Source: Methylobacterium sp. DB0501 (GTDB taxonomy: Bacteria > Pseudomonadota > Alphaproteobacteria > Rhizobiales > Beijerinckiaceae). From it: 64,000 bases of DNA. Positions 46,290-55,912 of this stretch are shown one piece after another; the stretch's first letter is position 1, and the number at the start of each line of letters is the position of its first letter. A program made the position numbers and the translations under genes. Location: positions 124,001 through 188,000 of the forward strand of contig NZ_JAAKGV010000007.1 of NCBI RefSeq assembly GCF_011043735.1, written 5' to 3'. Under the pieces are notes generated by a model. It had not been told where the DNA came from, ran no database searches, and saw only the letters and a program-made list of their open reading frames with translations.

Positions 46290-46619
46290 TCAGTAGCCGT
46301 AGCCATACCCGTAGGCCGGGGCCGGGGCGCCGTAATAGCCGTAGCCGTTGCGGCGGGCCGCATCGGCGGCGGCGGCGGCGCCGATCGCGCCCACGGCGGC
46401 ACCCGCGATGCCGAGGCCGACCGCGGCGCCCGGCGAGATGCCGCGGCGGCGGGCGCCGTAGGCGTAGGGCCGGCCGGCATAGCCGCGACCGTAGCCGTAA
46501 CCGTGGTGGTGGCCGTAGCCGTGGCCGCGCCAGCCTTGAGCCTGTGCCGGCGAGGGCGCGACGGTGGACACGGCGCCGAGGGCGACGGCGAGGGCCGGAA
46601 TGATCGCCAGCTTGCGCAT
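46290..46619 (-). CDS. Gly/Tyr/His-rich exported protein (109 aa)
   Basis: From ATG 46619 with AGGAGA upstream. Signal peptide MRKLAIIPALAVALGAVSTV with cleavage near AQAQ. The mature part is WRGHGYGHHHGYGYGRGYAG-like repeats, a hydrophobic GAAVGLGIAGAAVGAIGAAAAA segment and an aromatic tail ending GYGYGY. Similar exported Gly/Tyr-rich proteins occur in Methylobacteriaceae; some are called surface or metal-binding proteins, but no function is established. Confidence 0.72.
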   Translation of the reverse strand: MRKLAIIPALAVALGAVSTVAPSPAQAQGWRGHGYGHHHGYGYGRGYAGRPYAYGARRRGISPGAAVGLGIAGAAVGAIGAAAAADAARRNGYGYYGAPAPAYGYGYGY

Positions 46620-46835
46620 CGTTGATCTCCTGCTTTCGTTCAAGCCATATGACCCGGACAACGACCTCGGCCGGGAAGGGTTCCCGCAATCGTTCCGCCC
46701 GAGCCCGCCCGCCTGCGTTGCGGCGGGCCGGGGATCCGGCTGCCGCAACGGGGGGCATGACTGAGGCTGATCCTGCCGCGGCGCGCCTGAACTCAGGCTG
46801 AACTTACGCCAGGGCGGGATCGTCGGCCGAGATCG

Positions 46836-48035
46836 TCAGCCGCTTCGTGCGAGACGCCGGGCGGTGGCGAGGCCGAGGACCAGGATCGCGGCGGCACAGA
46901 CGGCCAGGGCCGGCAGCTGGCCGAGGGCTTCGAGGCCGAAGCCCAGCACCGCGACCCCGAGGGCCTGGCCGCAGAAGAACGAGAAGGCGTGCAACGCCAC
47001 CGCCGAGGCCCGGGCCTCCGGCGCCACCTCGGTCACCTGCACCTGGAAGGTGTTGTGCAGCATGTAGAAGCCGAGGCCGAGCGCCACGAGGGCCGCGCAA
47101 TCGGCCTGCCAGGAGCCGGCGAGGCCGACGACCAGGAGGGCGCCGGCCGAGACCGCGCCGCCGGCCATCAGCATCCGGGTCTGGCCGAGGAAGCGCAGCA
47201 GCAGCCCGACGGTGAGCGAGTAGGCGAGGCCCCCGGCGGCGAAGCCCGCGAGCACGAGGCCGGCCTCCCGAGGCCCGCCCTCGCCCCGCGCCTCGATCAG
47301 GTGGGCGAGGTGCGGGAAGATGCCGAACACCGCGATCGCCTCGACGAAGACGGCGCAGAACAGCACCCGGGCGCGGGGATTGCGCAGGATGGCGCGGTAG
47401 CGCGACAGCGCGGGCGCGAGGGCGAAGCGGCCGCCGGCGGCGCGCAGGCGCCGGGCGAAGCCGAGGGCGACGCCGCACAGGCCCATCGCCCCGACCCCAG
47501 CGGCGAGGCCGAACACGCCGCGCCAGCCGATCGCGCCCTCGATCAGCCCGGCGACGGTGGAACCCGAGAGCTGGCCGAGGATCACCGCGACGAGGAAGCG
47601 GCCGATCGCGACCTGGCGCTGCGCCATCGGGATGCGGTCGCCCATCATGGCGAGCGAGAGCGGGATCACCCCGCCGGCCGCCGCCCCGGCGAGCATCCGC
47701 AGGCCGAACAGGGTGCCGATGTCGCTCGCCGCCGTGCAAGCCGCCAGCGCCAGGGTCAGCACGGCGAGGCAGGCCACCACCACCCGTTCCTTGCCGAGCG
47801 CGTCGCCCACCGGCCCGAGCACCGGCTGGATCAGCGCGTAGGGCAGGGCGAAGGCGGTGGAGAGGAGCGCCACGGTGGCGGGCGGGCTCGCGAGGTCTCG
47901 GGCGAGCACGCCGACCAGCGGCTCGACCACCCGGCCCGCGAAGGTGCTGGCGAAGCCCCCGGCGGCCAGGACCGCGATCAGGCGGGAGGGCGACTCGCTC
48001 GCGGCCCGCATCGCCGCCGCCCCGTCAGCCGCCAT
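46836..48035 (-). CDS. Major facilitator superfamily transporter
   Basis: 399 residues, about 12 membrane helices. MFS loop motif [15 protein letters not shown] between helices 2 and 3; [24 protein letters not shown] is typical of the bacterial drug/sugar-acid type (YdeA/AraJ-like group). The first 11 bases overlap the end of kdsA, so the two are co-transcribed. Substrate unknown. Confidence 0.87.
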   Translation of the reverse strand: MAADGAAAMRAASESPSRLIAVLAAGGFASTFAGRVVEPLVGVLARDLASPPATVALLSTAFALPYALIQPVLGPVGDALGKERVVVACLAVLTLALAACTAASDIGTLFGLRMLAGAAAGGVIPLSLAMMGDRIPMAQRQVAIGRFLVAVILGQLSGSTVAGLIEGAIGWRGVFGLAAGVGAMGLCGVALGFARRLRAAGGRFALAPALSRYRAILRNPRARVLFCAVFVEAIAVFGIFPHLAHLIEARGEGGPREAGLVLAGFAAGGLAYSLTVGLLLRFLGQTRMLMAGGAVSAGALLVVGLAGSWQADCAALVALGLGFYMLHNTFQVQVTEVAPEARASAVALHAFSFFCGQALGVAVLGFGLEALGQLPALAVCAAAILVLGLATARRLARSG

Positions 48036-48909
48036 GCCCGTCCGCGAATCCGGCTTTCGCCAGGGAATCCTTGGCCAGCCGGTCGAAGGCCTGGAGCTCG
48101 GCGAGCAGGGCCGGCATCTGCCGCAGCGGGACCATGTTGGGCCCGTCGGAGGGCGCCCGGTCGGGATCCGGATGGGTCTCGATGAACACGCCCGCGACCC
48201 CGACCGCCACCGCGGCCCGGGCGAGCACCGGCACGAATTCGCGCTGGCCGCCGGAGGTGGCGCCCTGGCCGCCGGGCTGCTGCACCGAGTGGGTGGCGTC
48301 GAACACCACCGGCAGGCCGCCGCTCACCTGCGCCATGATCGGCAGGGCGCGCATGTCCGACACCAGCGTGTTGTAGCCGAAGGAGGCGCCGCGCTCGGTC
48401 AGGAGCACGTTGGGGTTGCCGGCCCCGGTGATCTTGGCCGCCACGTGGGCCATGTCCCAGGGGGCGAGGAACTGCCCCTTCTTGACGTTGACGACCCGGC
48501 CGGTGGCCGCCGCCGCCAGCAGCAGGTCGGTCTGACGGCACAGGAAGGCCGGGATCTGCAGGATGTCGACGGCTTGCGCCGCGGCCGCGCAATGGCCGGC
48601 CTCGTGCACGTCGGTGACGACCGGGAGCCCCAGGGACTCGCGGATCTCGGCGAAGATCGGCAGCGCCTGCTCGAGCCCGAGGCCGCGGCTCGAACCGGCC
48701 GAGGTGCGGTTGGCCTTGTCGAACGACGACTTGAAGACGAGTCCGAGCCCCAAGGCCGCCGTCATCTCCTTGAGGGCGCTCGCGACCTCGAGGGCGTGGG
48801 CGCGGCTCTCCAGGGCGCAGGGGCCGGCGATCAGGCTCAGCGGCAGGTGGTTGCCGAAGCGGACGGAGCCGGCGGCGACGGTGACGGGCGAGGAGGATCG
48901 TGTCGACAT
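48025..48909 (-). CDS. kdsA: KDO-8-phosphate synthase
   Basis: 294 residues. [98 protein letters not shown]. These are the KdsA signatures (DAHP synthase I/KDSA family). It condenses PEP and arabinose-5-phosphate for lipopolysaccharide. No KdsB gene adjoins, but eno lies about 2.5 kb away, in the usual neighbourhood. Confidence 0.96.
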   Translation of the reverse strand: MSTRSSSPVTVAAGSVRFGNHLPLSLIAGPCALESRAHALEVASALKEMTAALGLGLVFKSSFDKANRTSAGSSRGLGLEQALPIFAEIRESLGLPVVTDVHEAGHCAAAAQAVDILQIPAFLCRQTDLLLAAAATGRVVNVKKGQFLAPWDMAHVAAKITGAGNPNVLLTERGASFGYNTLVSDMRALPIMAQVSGGLPVVFDATHSVQQPGGQGATSGGQREFVPVLARAAVAVGVAGVFIETHPDPDRAPSDGPNMVPLRQMPALLAELQAFDRLAKDSLAKAGFADGHGG

Positions 48910-49020
48910 GGCCCTGGAGCCGTAGCGGGTTTCGGCGGGCGCGGGAAGGTGCGGGAAGGCTCACCCCGCCCCTCGCCGCTCCCCCTTGTCGCCCCGCTTG
49001 CGGCGCGGCAAGGGACAGCG

Positions 49021-51024
49021 ATGGCGTACGGCTCCCTTCTCCGTCCGAGCGATGTCTTCTGCGCGCCCCGGCAGATCGACAGCCTGGACGGCTGCTTCTT
49101 CACCCACGCGATCGACCTTCCCGCCTACGGGACGATGCCCGGCCAGTGGGACATGCGGCGCGGCGTCGAGGATTGCCTGGGCTTCGTCGACGTGCGCGGC
49201 AAGCGCGTCCTCCATGCCGGAAGCGACAGCGGCTTTCTCGGCTTCGCGATGGAGCAACGGGGGGCGGAGGTGGTCTGCCTCGACGAGCCCGGCCTGTCCT
49301 GGGACATCGTGCCGTTCCCGCAGGCCGACGAGGCCGGCGCGCGCCGGACGCTCGACCGGCATCTGGAGACGATCCGCCGAGCCTACTGGTTCAGCCACCG
49401 CGCCCTCGGATCGCGGGTCCGGCTGGCGCGCGGGACGCCCTACGCCGTCCCGGACCTCGTCGGCCCCGCCGAGATCGCGGTGCTGAACCACGCGCTCCCG
49501 CGCCTGCGGGACCCGTTCCGGGGCCTCCACGCCGTGGCGCGGTTCGCCCGCGAGACGATGATCGTCACCGACGTCGCCGCCTCGCGAGGCTCCTGGCTAC
49601 GGGACCTCGTCCGGCCGTCCCGTCGGCCCGCCTTCTTCGTGCCGCGGGCCCGCCGGCCGGAGGGCTGGGGCTCGTGGTGGCGGCTCCCGCCCGAGACCGT
49701 GCAGGAGATCCTGGCGATCCTCGGCTTCTCGGACTCCGCCGTGCACCGCCACCGTCAGCTCCACCTCGGCGCCGCGCGCGACTGCTACACGGTCGTCGCG
49801 CGCCGGACGGGGCCGACGGGCGGCGACCCGGCCGACGACGATGCGACGGGAGACGGTCGCGGGGCGGCACGGCGACAGGGGACGGGCATGCGGCGATCGC
49901 TGAAGCGGACCTTCGACCTCTGGGGCGAGGCGCGGGTCATGCCGGAGCCTCCGCGCCTGCGCGTGGTCGAGAACGCCCTCTACCTGCCCTTCGTCCATGC
50001 CGGACGCTGGGGCGTGTTCGATGCCGAGCGCCGGATCGTCGAGGAGAGCGTGGATTATCTCGGGCCGGAGCGGCAGCTCCACAACCAGGTGACCGAGTGG
50101 CCGCCGGACGCCGCCGGCCCGATCGAGGACGCCCCCGAGGAGCATTACCTCTATCTCGGCCAGCTCAACCCGCATTACGGGCATTTCATCGTCAACACGC
50201 TCGCCCGGTTCTGGCCGATGCTCGAGGCCGGCGCCCGGCCGCGGCTGCTGTGCCACGGCTATTTCGGCGGGCACGACCTCCTGGCCGAGCGTCCCTTCGT
50301 GGTCGAGATCCTGGACCGCCTCGGCCTGAGGCTCGCGGACCTCGCGGTCTTCGACCGTCCGGTCCGGATCCGGCGCCTCACGGTGGTCGCGCCGGCGCTC
50401 CGGGAAATGGCCTTCGTCCATCCGGTCATGGCCGCGCTCGGGGATGCGATCGGCCGCGCCTCGCTCGCGGGCGTCCCCGTCGATGCGGAGTCCCGGCCGG
50501 TCTACCTGTCGAAGGCGCGGCTCTCCGACTACGTCCAGCGGGTCGAGAACGAGGACGCGATGGCCGAGGCGCTGAGCCGGGCGGGCATCGACATCGTCTA
50601 TCCGGAAACCCTCACCTTCGACGAGCAGATCCGGCTGCTGGCGCAGCGCCGGACGATCATCGCGAGCCAGGGCTCGGCGCTCCACACCGCCCTGTTCGCG
50701 CCGCCGGGCCGGTCGATGATCGTCCTCAGCCCGAGCCCGCACGTCAATGCGACCTACCTGCTGATCGACGCCGTCAAGGGTCACCGGTCGCGGTACTACC
50801 ATCCGCAGGGGCTGCGCTCCGTCCAGACCGAGACCCGGCGCCTCACCTATTTCGAGGACCCGCTGCGCCTCGCCGAGGAGCTGGTGCTGCGCCTGGAGCA
50901 TCCCGAGGTGTCGGACGGATGGGACGAGCTCGACCAGCGCGCGACCTGGCACACGGCGCCGTCGATCCCGCCGCTGCCGCCCCGGCTGCGCCGCAAGGGG
51001 ATGTTCGGGACGGGTGTCCGGTGA
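49021..51024 (+). CDS. Methyltransferase-GT61 glycosyltransferase fusion
   Basis: 667 residues from ATG 49021; the longer frame upstream overlaps kdsA antisense. Residues about 40-255 look like a class I SAM methyltransferase: KRVLHAGSDSGFLGFAMEQR (61-80) as motif I and GAEVVCLDEPG after it. A charged linker (about 260-290) leads to a second unit starting near Met290 (MRRSLKRTFDLWGEARVMPE). It has GT61/DUF563 features: QLNPHYGHFIVNTLARFWPM (with His385), VYLSKARLSDYVQRVENEDA, ETLTFDEQIRLLAQRRTIIA and GSALHTALFAPPG. The second unit should transfer a sugar, the first may methylate it or an acceptor. The gene stands alone. Confidence 0.75.
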   Translation: MAYGSLLRPSDVFCAPRQIDSLDGCFFTHAIDLPAYGTMPGQWDMRRGVEDCLGFVDVRGKRVLHAGSDSGFLGFAMEQRGAEVVCLDEPGLSWDIVPFPQADEAGARRTLDRHLETIRRAYWFSHRALGSRVRLARGTPYAVPDLVGPAEIAVLNHALPRLRDPFRGLHAVARFARETMIVTDVAASRGSWLRDLVRPSRRPAFFVPRARRPEGWGSWWRLPPETVQEILAILGFSDSAVHRHRQLHLGAARDCYTVVARRTGPTGGDPADDDATGDGRGAARRQGTGMRRSLKRTFDLWGEARVMPEPPRLRVVENALYLPFVHAGRWGVFDAERRIVEESVDYLGPERQLHNQVTEWPPDAAGPIEDAPEEHYLYLGQLNPHYGHFIVNTLARFWPMLEAGARPRLLCHGYFGGHDLLAERPFVVEILDRLGLRLADLAVFDRPVRIRRLTVVAPALREMAFVHPVMAALGDAIGRASLAGVPVDAESRPVYLSKARLSDYVQRVENEDAMAEALSRAGIDIVYPETLTFDEQIRLLAQRRTIIASQGSALHTALFAPPGRSMIVLSPSPHVNATYLLIDAVKGHRSRYYHPQGLRSVQTETRRLTYFEDPLRLAEELVLRLEHPEVSDGWDELDQRATWHTAPSIPPLPPRLRRKGMFGTGVR

Positions 51025-51234
51025 GAGGGCCGGCGACGTCCACGGCGCAAGGCCCGGCGGGGCGGATGCCCCGGGTGACACGCATCGCCGCGCTCCTGCA
51101 TGACAGCTTGGATCGGCAGGCGATTTGGATCGACCAAGATATTTGACGGTCGTCCATAATATGAGATGATCGCGGCACGACAGGAGCCGCGCCATGCCAC
51201 CTCGCCCTGACCGCCCATCCCCCGGATCCGCCCG

Positions 51235-51714
51235 ATGACCGGCGCGGCTCTCCTCTGCCTCGTCGCCGGGGCGGCCCTGGTGGTGCAGAACGCGCTGATG
51301 GGGGCGATCGTGGCGCGGGGGACCGGGCTGACCGGGGCGCTGCTGTGCAACTCGCTGGTCGGGCTGTCGCTGCTCGGCCTCGTCGAGGTCTGGCGCAGCG
51401 GGCCGGCCTTCCCGTTGCGCCTGATGGAGCGGGCGGAGCCGTGGTTCCTGGTGCCGGGGCTGCTCGGTACGCTGGTCGTGGCGGCCAGCCTCTACGGCTA
51501 CCGCCAGCACGGGGCGACCGTCACGGTGGCGCTGGTGGTGGCGGGGCAGCTGGCGGCGGGCATCGCCGGCGACGCGGCTGGCCTGACCGGCCGCCGTGGA
51601 AGTTCGGGTCCCGGAAGTCCGGGTCTCGGGAGCTTGGGGCTGGAGACCTGGCTCGGGGCCGCGCTGCTGGTCGCCGGCGCGGTCCTGATCCTGCGGGGGC
51701 GGGGGGCGGCCTGA
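51235..51714 (+). CDS. DMT-family YdcZ/DUF606 membrane protein
   Basis: 159 residues, about five helices: GAALLCLVAGAALVVQNALMG at the start, LVGLSLLGLVEVW, PGLLGTLVVAASLYGYRQHG, TVTVALVVAGQLAAG. The pattern is that of the DUF606 (YdcZ) proteins, half-size members of the DMT superfamily. A 15-bp repeat encodes SSGPGSPGLGSLG near the end and so lengthens one loop. No partner half-transporter is visible. Confidence 0.8.
   Translation: MTGAALLCLVAGAALVVQNALMGAIVARGTGLTGALLCNSLVGLSLLGLVEVWRSGPAFPLRLMERAEPWFLVPGLLGTLVVAASLYGYRQHGATVTVALVVAGQLAAGIAGDAAGLTGRRGSSGPGSPGLGSLGLETWLGAALLVAGAVLILRGRGAA
51598..51642 (+). repeat. 15-bp tandem units inside the DUF606 gene
   Basis: Three diverged copies of GGAAGTTCGGGTCCC at 51598-51612, 51613-51627 and 51628-51642. 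In frame they give GSSGP, GSPGL and GSLGL, a flexible loop between helices. Confidence 0.8.
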
Positions 51715-51764
51715 CATTGAAGCCGGGGCGGCGTGACGCCGGCCCCGATCAACCGGCTGCCCGG

Positions 51765-51965
51765 TCAGCCCCTGGCGCCCCTCGGGGCCTCGGTGGCGGT
51801 GGCGGCGAGGCCGTCAGGCGCAGGCCCGGGGCCGAGCAGGTTGACGGCCACGTGGAGGCCGATGGCGGGTCCGAAGACCAGGGCCAGCATGAGAAGGAGA
51901 ACGACCACGACGCTGCGGTCGCGGGTCGCGCCGCCGGAGCGGGCGTGCATCGTCATCAGGGTCAT
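51765..51965 (-). CDS. Small single-pass membrane protein (66 aa)
   Basis: GAGGTGAG precedes the ATG. Basic N-terminus (MTLMTMHARSGGATRDRS), one strong membrane helix (VVVVLLLMLALVFGPAIGLHVAV) and an Ala/Pro/Gly tail. Unrecognised; it faces the DUF606 gene convergently. Confidence 0.55.
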   Translation of the reverse strand: MTLMTMHARSGGATRDRSVVVVLLLMLALVFGPAIGLHVAVNLLGPGPAPDGLAATATEAPRGARG

Positions 51966-52350
51966 GGCTCACCTCGTTCGACCGGCCGCATCGGCGCCGG
52001 TCGCGGGCGAGCCCGATCAGCGATCAGGCGCGGGTCACGCGAGGCGGTACCGAGGCGGCGCGGTCCGTCGACTACTGTCGCTGGGCATGGGGATCGTGGA
52101 TGTCCGGTGATGTCGCGCGCCGCCGATTCGTCGGCAGCCCACGGACCAGGGCGACATGCGTGCGAACCCCCGCGGCGTCAAGGGGGCGGAGGCGATTTTT
52201 AACGCCAAGGTGGCCTGCCATGCGCGCCGGACCGACGGTGCGGGCTCACAAGCCCTTTGTTCTCGCCGCATTTCTTTGCCACAAGCCGAACGACCTGCGC
52301 CGGACGCGACAGACCCGGCCCTGCCCCTCCGAGAAGCCTGCCTCCCGTTC

Positions 52351-53877
52351 ATGCCCGATCCCAGACTTGCCGCCCCCGACGACGCGGCCCCGATCCCGAC
52401 CGGCGTGCCGGGCCTCGACAGCATCCTGGAGGGGGGCTACGCCGCCAACCGCGCCCATCTGGTCGAGGGCCGGCCGGGCTCGGGCAAGACCACCCTGGCG
52501 CTACAATTCCTCCTCGACGGGGCGCGGCTGGGCGAGCGCTGCCTCTACATCACCCTGTCGGAGAGCCGGCGCGAGCTCGCCTCGGTGGCCGCCCGCCACG
52601 GCTGGTCTCTGGACGGCATCGAGATCTTCGAGCTGGTGCCGCCCGAGCTCAGCCTCGATCCGCGCCAGCAGCAGAGCCTCGTCCATTCCTCCGACCTCGA
52701 GCTCGGCGAGACCGTGCGCCTCGCCATCGCGGAGATCGACCGGGTCAAGCCGCAGCGGGTGGTGTTCGACAGCCTGTCGGAGATCCGGCTGCTGTCGCAA
52801 GGCTCGCTGCGCTACCGCCGCCAGGTGCTGGCGCTCCGCAGCTACCTGCTGATCCACGACACGACGGCGCTCCTCCTCGACGACCTCACCGCCGAGCAGG
52901 ACGACCTCAACCTGCACAGCCTCTGCCACGCGGTGATCCAGCTCGAGCAGCTGGCCCCGCTCTACGGCGGCGAGCGCCGGCGGCTGCGGGTGGTCAAGAT
53001 GCGCGGCACGCATTTCCGGGGCGGCTACCACGACTTCGTCATCCGCCGCGGCGGCCTCGTGGTGTTCCCGCGCCTCGTCGCCGCCGAGCACGGCCGCCCC
53101 TACGAGCCCGACCGCCTCGGCTGCGGCAATGCCGGCCTCGACGCGCTGCTCGGCGGCGGGCTCGACCGCGGCACCAGCACGATGCTGCTCGGCCCCTCGG
53201 GCGTCGGCAAGTCCTCCACCGCGCTCGCCTACGTGGTCGCGGCGCTCCGGCGCGGCGAGCGCGGGCTGATCCTGAGCTTCGACGAGCCGACCGGGATCCT
53301 GCGGCGCCGGGCCGCCGGCCTCGGCATGGACATCGCGGACGCCGTCGCCGACGGCCGCCTGCTGGTCGAGCAGATCGACCCGGCGGAGGTCTCGCCGGGC
53401 GAGCTCGCCGCCATGGTGCGCGACGCCGTCGAGCGCGAGAACGTGCGCCTGGTGCTGATCGACTCGCTCACCGGCTACCAGAGCGCGATGCCGGGCGAGC
53501 AGTACCTGCTGCTGCAGATGCACGAGATCCTGACCTACCTGAACCAGCAGGGCGTGACGACGCTGCTGGTGCTGGCCCAGCACGGGCTCGTCGGCCAGAT
53601 GTCCGCGACGGTCGATCTGACCTACCTCAGCGACACCGTGGTGCTGTTTCGGTTCTTCGAGGCGGGCGGCCACTTGCGCCGGGCGGTGTCGGTGGTCAAG
53701 AAAAGGGTGGGGCCGCACGAGGACACCATCCGGGAACTTGGCATCGACAGCGGCGGTTTGCGTGTCGGCGAGCCGCTGGCCGGGTTCCGGGGCGTCCTGA
53801 CGGGCGTGCCGAGCTATCACGGCCGCGTGCTGGCCGAGCAGGATGGGCCGGATCTGGGCAGCCATGAGAGAGAGTGA
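52351..53877 (+). CDS. KaiC-like double RecA-domain ATPase
   Basis: 508 residues from ATG 52351 (the open frame extends upstream to 52156 without good coding character). Two tandem KaiC domains: the first has Walker A GRPGSGKTT (Lys46) and TLSESRREL; the second has Walker A GPSGVGKSS (Lys287) and LSFDEPTG. VPGLDSILEGGY and NAGLDALLGGG are the typical leads into each. The paired Glu next to Ser/Asp in SLSES and SFDEP corresponds to the catalytic acids. No kaiA or kaiB is present; the overlapping kinase gene suggests a signalling role instead of a full clock. Confidence 0.9.
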   Translation: MPDPRLAAPDDAAPIPTGVPGLDSILEGGYAANRAHLVEGRPGSGKTTLALQFLLDGARLGERCLYITLSESRRELASVAARHGWSLDGIEIFELVPPELSLDPRQQQSLVHSSDLELGETVRLAIAEIDRVKPQRVVFDSLSEIRLLSQGSLRYRRQVLALRSYLLIHDTTALLLDDLTAEQDDLNLHSLCHAVIQLEQLAPLYGGERRRLRVVKMRGTHFRGGYHDFVIRRGGLVVFPRLVAAEHGRPYEPDRLGCGNAGLDALLGGGLDRGTSTMLLGPSGVGKSSTALAYVVAALRRGERGLILSFDEPTGILRRRAAGLGMDIADAVADGRLLVEQIDPAEVSPGELAAMVRDAVERENVRLVLIDSLTGYQSAMPGEQYLLLQMHEILTYLNQQGVTTLLVLAQHGLVGQMSATVDLTYLSDTVVLFRFFEAGGHLRRAVSVVKKRVGPHEDTIRELGIDSGGLRVGEPLAGFRGVLTGVPSYHGRVLAEQDGPDLGSHERE

Positions 53878-54904
53878 TCCGCCGGTCCTGATCCTCGCCC
53901 CCGCCGGGCGCGACGCGGCGGTGGCCGGCTCGATCCTCGACGAGGCCGGCCTGCGGGCGGAGATCTGCGCCGACATGCCGGCCCTGGTCGCCCGGCTCGA
54001 CGAGGGCAGCTGCGCGGTCCTGACCGAGGAGGCCCTGCGCGCCGCCGACCGGCACGGGCTCGCCGCCTACCTGGCCGGGCAGGAGCCGTGGTCGGACTAT
54101 CCCTTCGTGCTGCTCACCCTGCGGGGCACCCCGCCGGATGCGCGGCTGATGGATTCCCTCGGCAACGTCACCCTGCTCGAGCGGCCGTTCCACCCTGCCA
54201 CCCTGGTCACCGCGACCCGCTTCGCCGTGCGGGCGCGGCGGCGCCAGCGCGAGGCCGCGGCCTTCCTGCACGAGCGCCAGCAGACCGCCGAGCGCCAGGC
54301 CCTGCTGATCCGCGAGCTGCACCACCGGGTCAAGAACACGCTGGCCACCGTGCAGGCGCTGCTCGGCGCCTCGGCACGGGGCGCCACCAGCGTCGACGAG
54401 TTCTACCAGGGCTTCTCGGCCCGGGTGATCTCGCTCGCCAAGACCCACAACCTCCTGACGGAGGATTACTGGCAGATGGCCTCGCTCCAGGAGATGCTGG
54501 AGAACGAGCTCGGCCCCTACAACGACGAGGCCGGCAAGCGCATCGCGCTGAAAGGCCCCCTGGTCGAGCTCACCGCCGACCTCGCGGTGCCGACCGGCAT
54601 GGCGATCCACGAACTGACCACCAATGCCGCCAAGCACGGCGCCCTGTCGGTGCCCGAGGGGCGGATCACCGTGGCCTGGGCCGTCGACCACGGCGAGACC
54701 GGCCGCCGCCTGCGCCTCGACTGGACCGAGCGCGGCGGCCCGCGCACCGCGGAGCCGACCCGCAAGGGCTTCGGTTCGACCCTGCTGCAGCGGGTACTGA
54801 CCATGCAGTGCGGTGCCGACATCCGCTTCGACTTCAAGCCGACGGGCCTGCATTTCCGCATGGAGGCGCCGCTGGTCGAGCACAGGACGGTGCCGCATTA
54901 TTGA
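53864..54904 (+). CDS. HWE/HisKA_2-family histidine kinase with degenerate receiver
   Basis: 346 residues from ATG 53864, which overlaps the kaiC-like stop by 14 bp. Residues about 7-120 have a receiver-like topology, but the phospho-Asp position reads VLTEEAL and no matching Asp is seen, and ERPF replaces KPF. A helix (RRRQREAAAFLHERQQ) leads to ELHHRVKNTLATVQALL (phospho-His about 153/154). The ATPase N-box is HELTTNAAKHGAL (Asn254), with GFGSTLLQRVL near the end. Kinases of this type phosphorylate response regulators in light, stress or stationary-phase pathways; its input is probably KaiC-like ATPase state. Confidence 0.9.
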   Translation: MRESDPPVLILAPAGRDAAVAGSILDEAGLRAEICADMPALVARLDEGSCAVLTEEALRAADRHGLAAYLAGQEPWSDYPFVLLTLRGTPPDARLMDSLGNVTLLERPFHPATLVTATRFAVRARRRQREAAAFLHERQQTAERQALLIRELHHRVKNTLATVQALLGASARGATSVDEFYQGFSARVISLAKTHNLLTEDYWQMASLQEMLENELGPYNDEAGKRIALKGPLVELTADLAVPTGMAIHELTTNAAKHGALSVPEGRITVAWAVDHGETGRRLRLDWTERGGPRTAEPTRKGFGSTLLQRVLTMQCGADIRFDFKPTGLHFRMEAPLVEHRTVPHY

Positions 54905-55020
54905 TGCGGCATCCGGACCGTTCCGTCCGAAGCTCGTCTCGCACCGTCTGCATGATTCCATTTCCGGACGATGCCGCCCGGAAACGGGATCACCAGCCGC
55001 GCGGCGTCCGAGCGAAGCCG

Positions 55021-55080
55021 AAATCCGCATTGCGAACGCGATTGCGCAGCAACCGCCGAGCAATCAGTCGGATTTCGCAT
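55021..55080. repeat. Dispersed intergenic repeat, copy 2
   Basis: Begins AAATCCGCATTGCGAACG and ends AGTCGGATTTCGCAT; AAATCCG and CGGATTT form inverted tips. The end matches copy 1 at 22310-22366 (GTCGGATTTCGCAT identical). Just before it, GCGGCGTCCGAGCGAAGCCG (55001-55020) also occurs near 5577, after the hypothetical CDS. The rest of 54905-55216 holds no gene. Confidence 0.55.
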
Positions 55081-55216
55081 GACTCGATCCTGCTTCGGGA
55101 GCCGAGCGCTTGTCGTAAGCCTCTCCCTTTCCCGGACCACCTTCCGCTGACGCTGCTCCCGGCCGGGAAAAAGGAAGGCTCGTGAGACGCCGCCGGGGTC
55201 TACGGCTCGCCCGCGC

Positions 55217-55912
55217 TTACGCCGCCCGCGCCGTCCTCGGCAGGAGCGCCGTCGCCACCGCCTCGGGCGTCGCGAACAGGTGGGCGGGATTCGCGGCCGC
55301 GAGCGCCGCCGCCCCGGTATAGCCCCAGGTGACCGCCCCGAAGGCGAGGCCGGCCCGGGTCGCGGCGGCGTGGTCGCGCAGTTCGTCGCCCAGGCAGAGC
55401 ACCGCCGAAGAGGGCAGGCCGCTCGCCCGCGCCACCGCCCGGAACCGCCGGGCCTTGCCGAACAGGGCGGTGCCGCAGGCGTAGACGTCGATCAGCCCGG
55501 CGCTCCGCGGCCCGAGCACCCGGCGCACCACGTCCTCGCTGTTCGAGCTGACGAGGGCGAGCGCGACGCCGCCGGCCGCCAAGCGGGCGAGGAGAGCGGG
55601 AATACCCGGGAAGGGCGCGAGTTCACCGGCATCGCGGGCGGCGAGGCCGTGCATGTGGCGGGCGATCAGCGGCAGCTTCCAGCCCGGCACCCCGAGGCGC
55701 CGCATCACCCCGCGGGCATCCAGTGCCCGCAGAACGTCGACCTCGTCGGCGGAGGGGCAGCGGAAGCCGTAGCGGTCGGCGATCCCGGGCAGCACCCGGG
55801 TGAACCACGGGAAGGTGTCGGCCAGGGTGCCGTCGAAATCGAGGACGACGAGCCGGTAGGCCGGTACGCCCTCCCGGTTCGCCGGTACGCCGCCCCGGTC
55901 GGCTACCAGCAC
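55217..55912 (-). CDS. HAD-superfamily phosphatase (phosphoglycolate phosphatase-like)
   Basis: About 231 residues. Catalytic motif I VVLDFDGTLADTF, motif II ALVSSNSED, Lys in FGKARRF, motif III/IV CLGDELRDHAAATRAG. A helical cap follows motif I (RYGFRCPSADEVDVLRALDA). No ATG lies just upstream: GTG 55912 is the likeliest start, overlapping the preceding gene's end by about 10 bp. A short repeated segment (GGVPANREGVPAY) lies at the N-terminus. Phosphoglycolate or similar small phosphates are likely substrates. Confidence 0.82.
   Translation of the reverse strand: MLVADRGGVPANREGVPAYRLVVLDFDGTLADTFPWFTRVLPGIADRYGFRCPSADEVDVLRALDARGVMRRLGVPGWKLPLIARHMHGLAARDAGELAPFPGIPALLARLAAGGVALALVSSNSEDVVRRVLGPRSAGLIDVYACGTALFGKARRFRAVARASGLPSSAVLCLGDELRDHAAATRAGLAFGAVTWGYTGAAALAAANPAHLFATPEAVATALLPRTARAA

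Noticed and set aside
47857..49020. N-terminal extension of the methyltransferase-GT61 gene
   Set aside because: It runs opposite to kdsA and the MFS gene and has no domain; the ATG at 49021 starts the region with proper codon bias.
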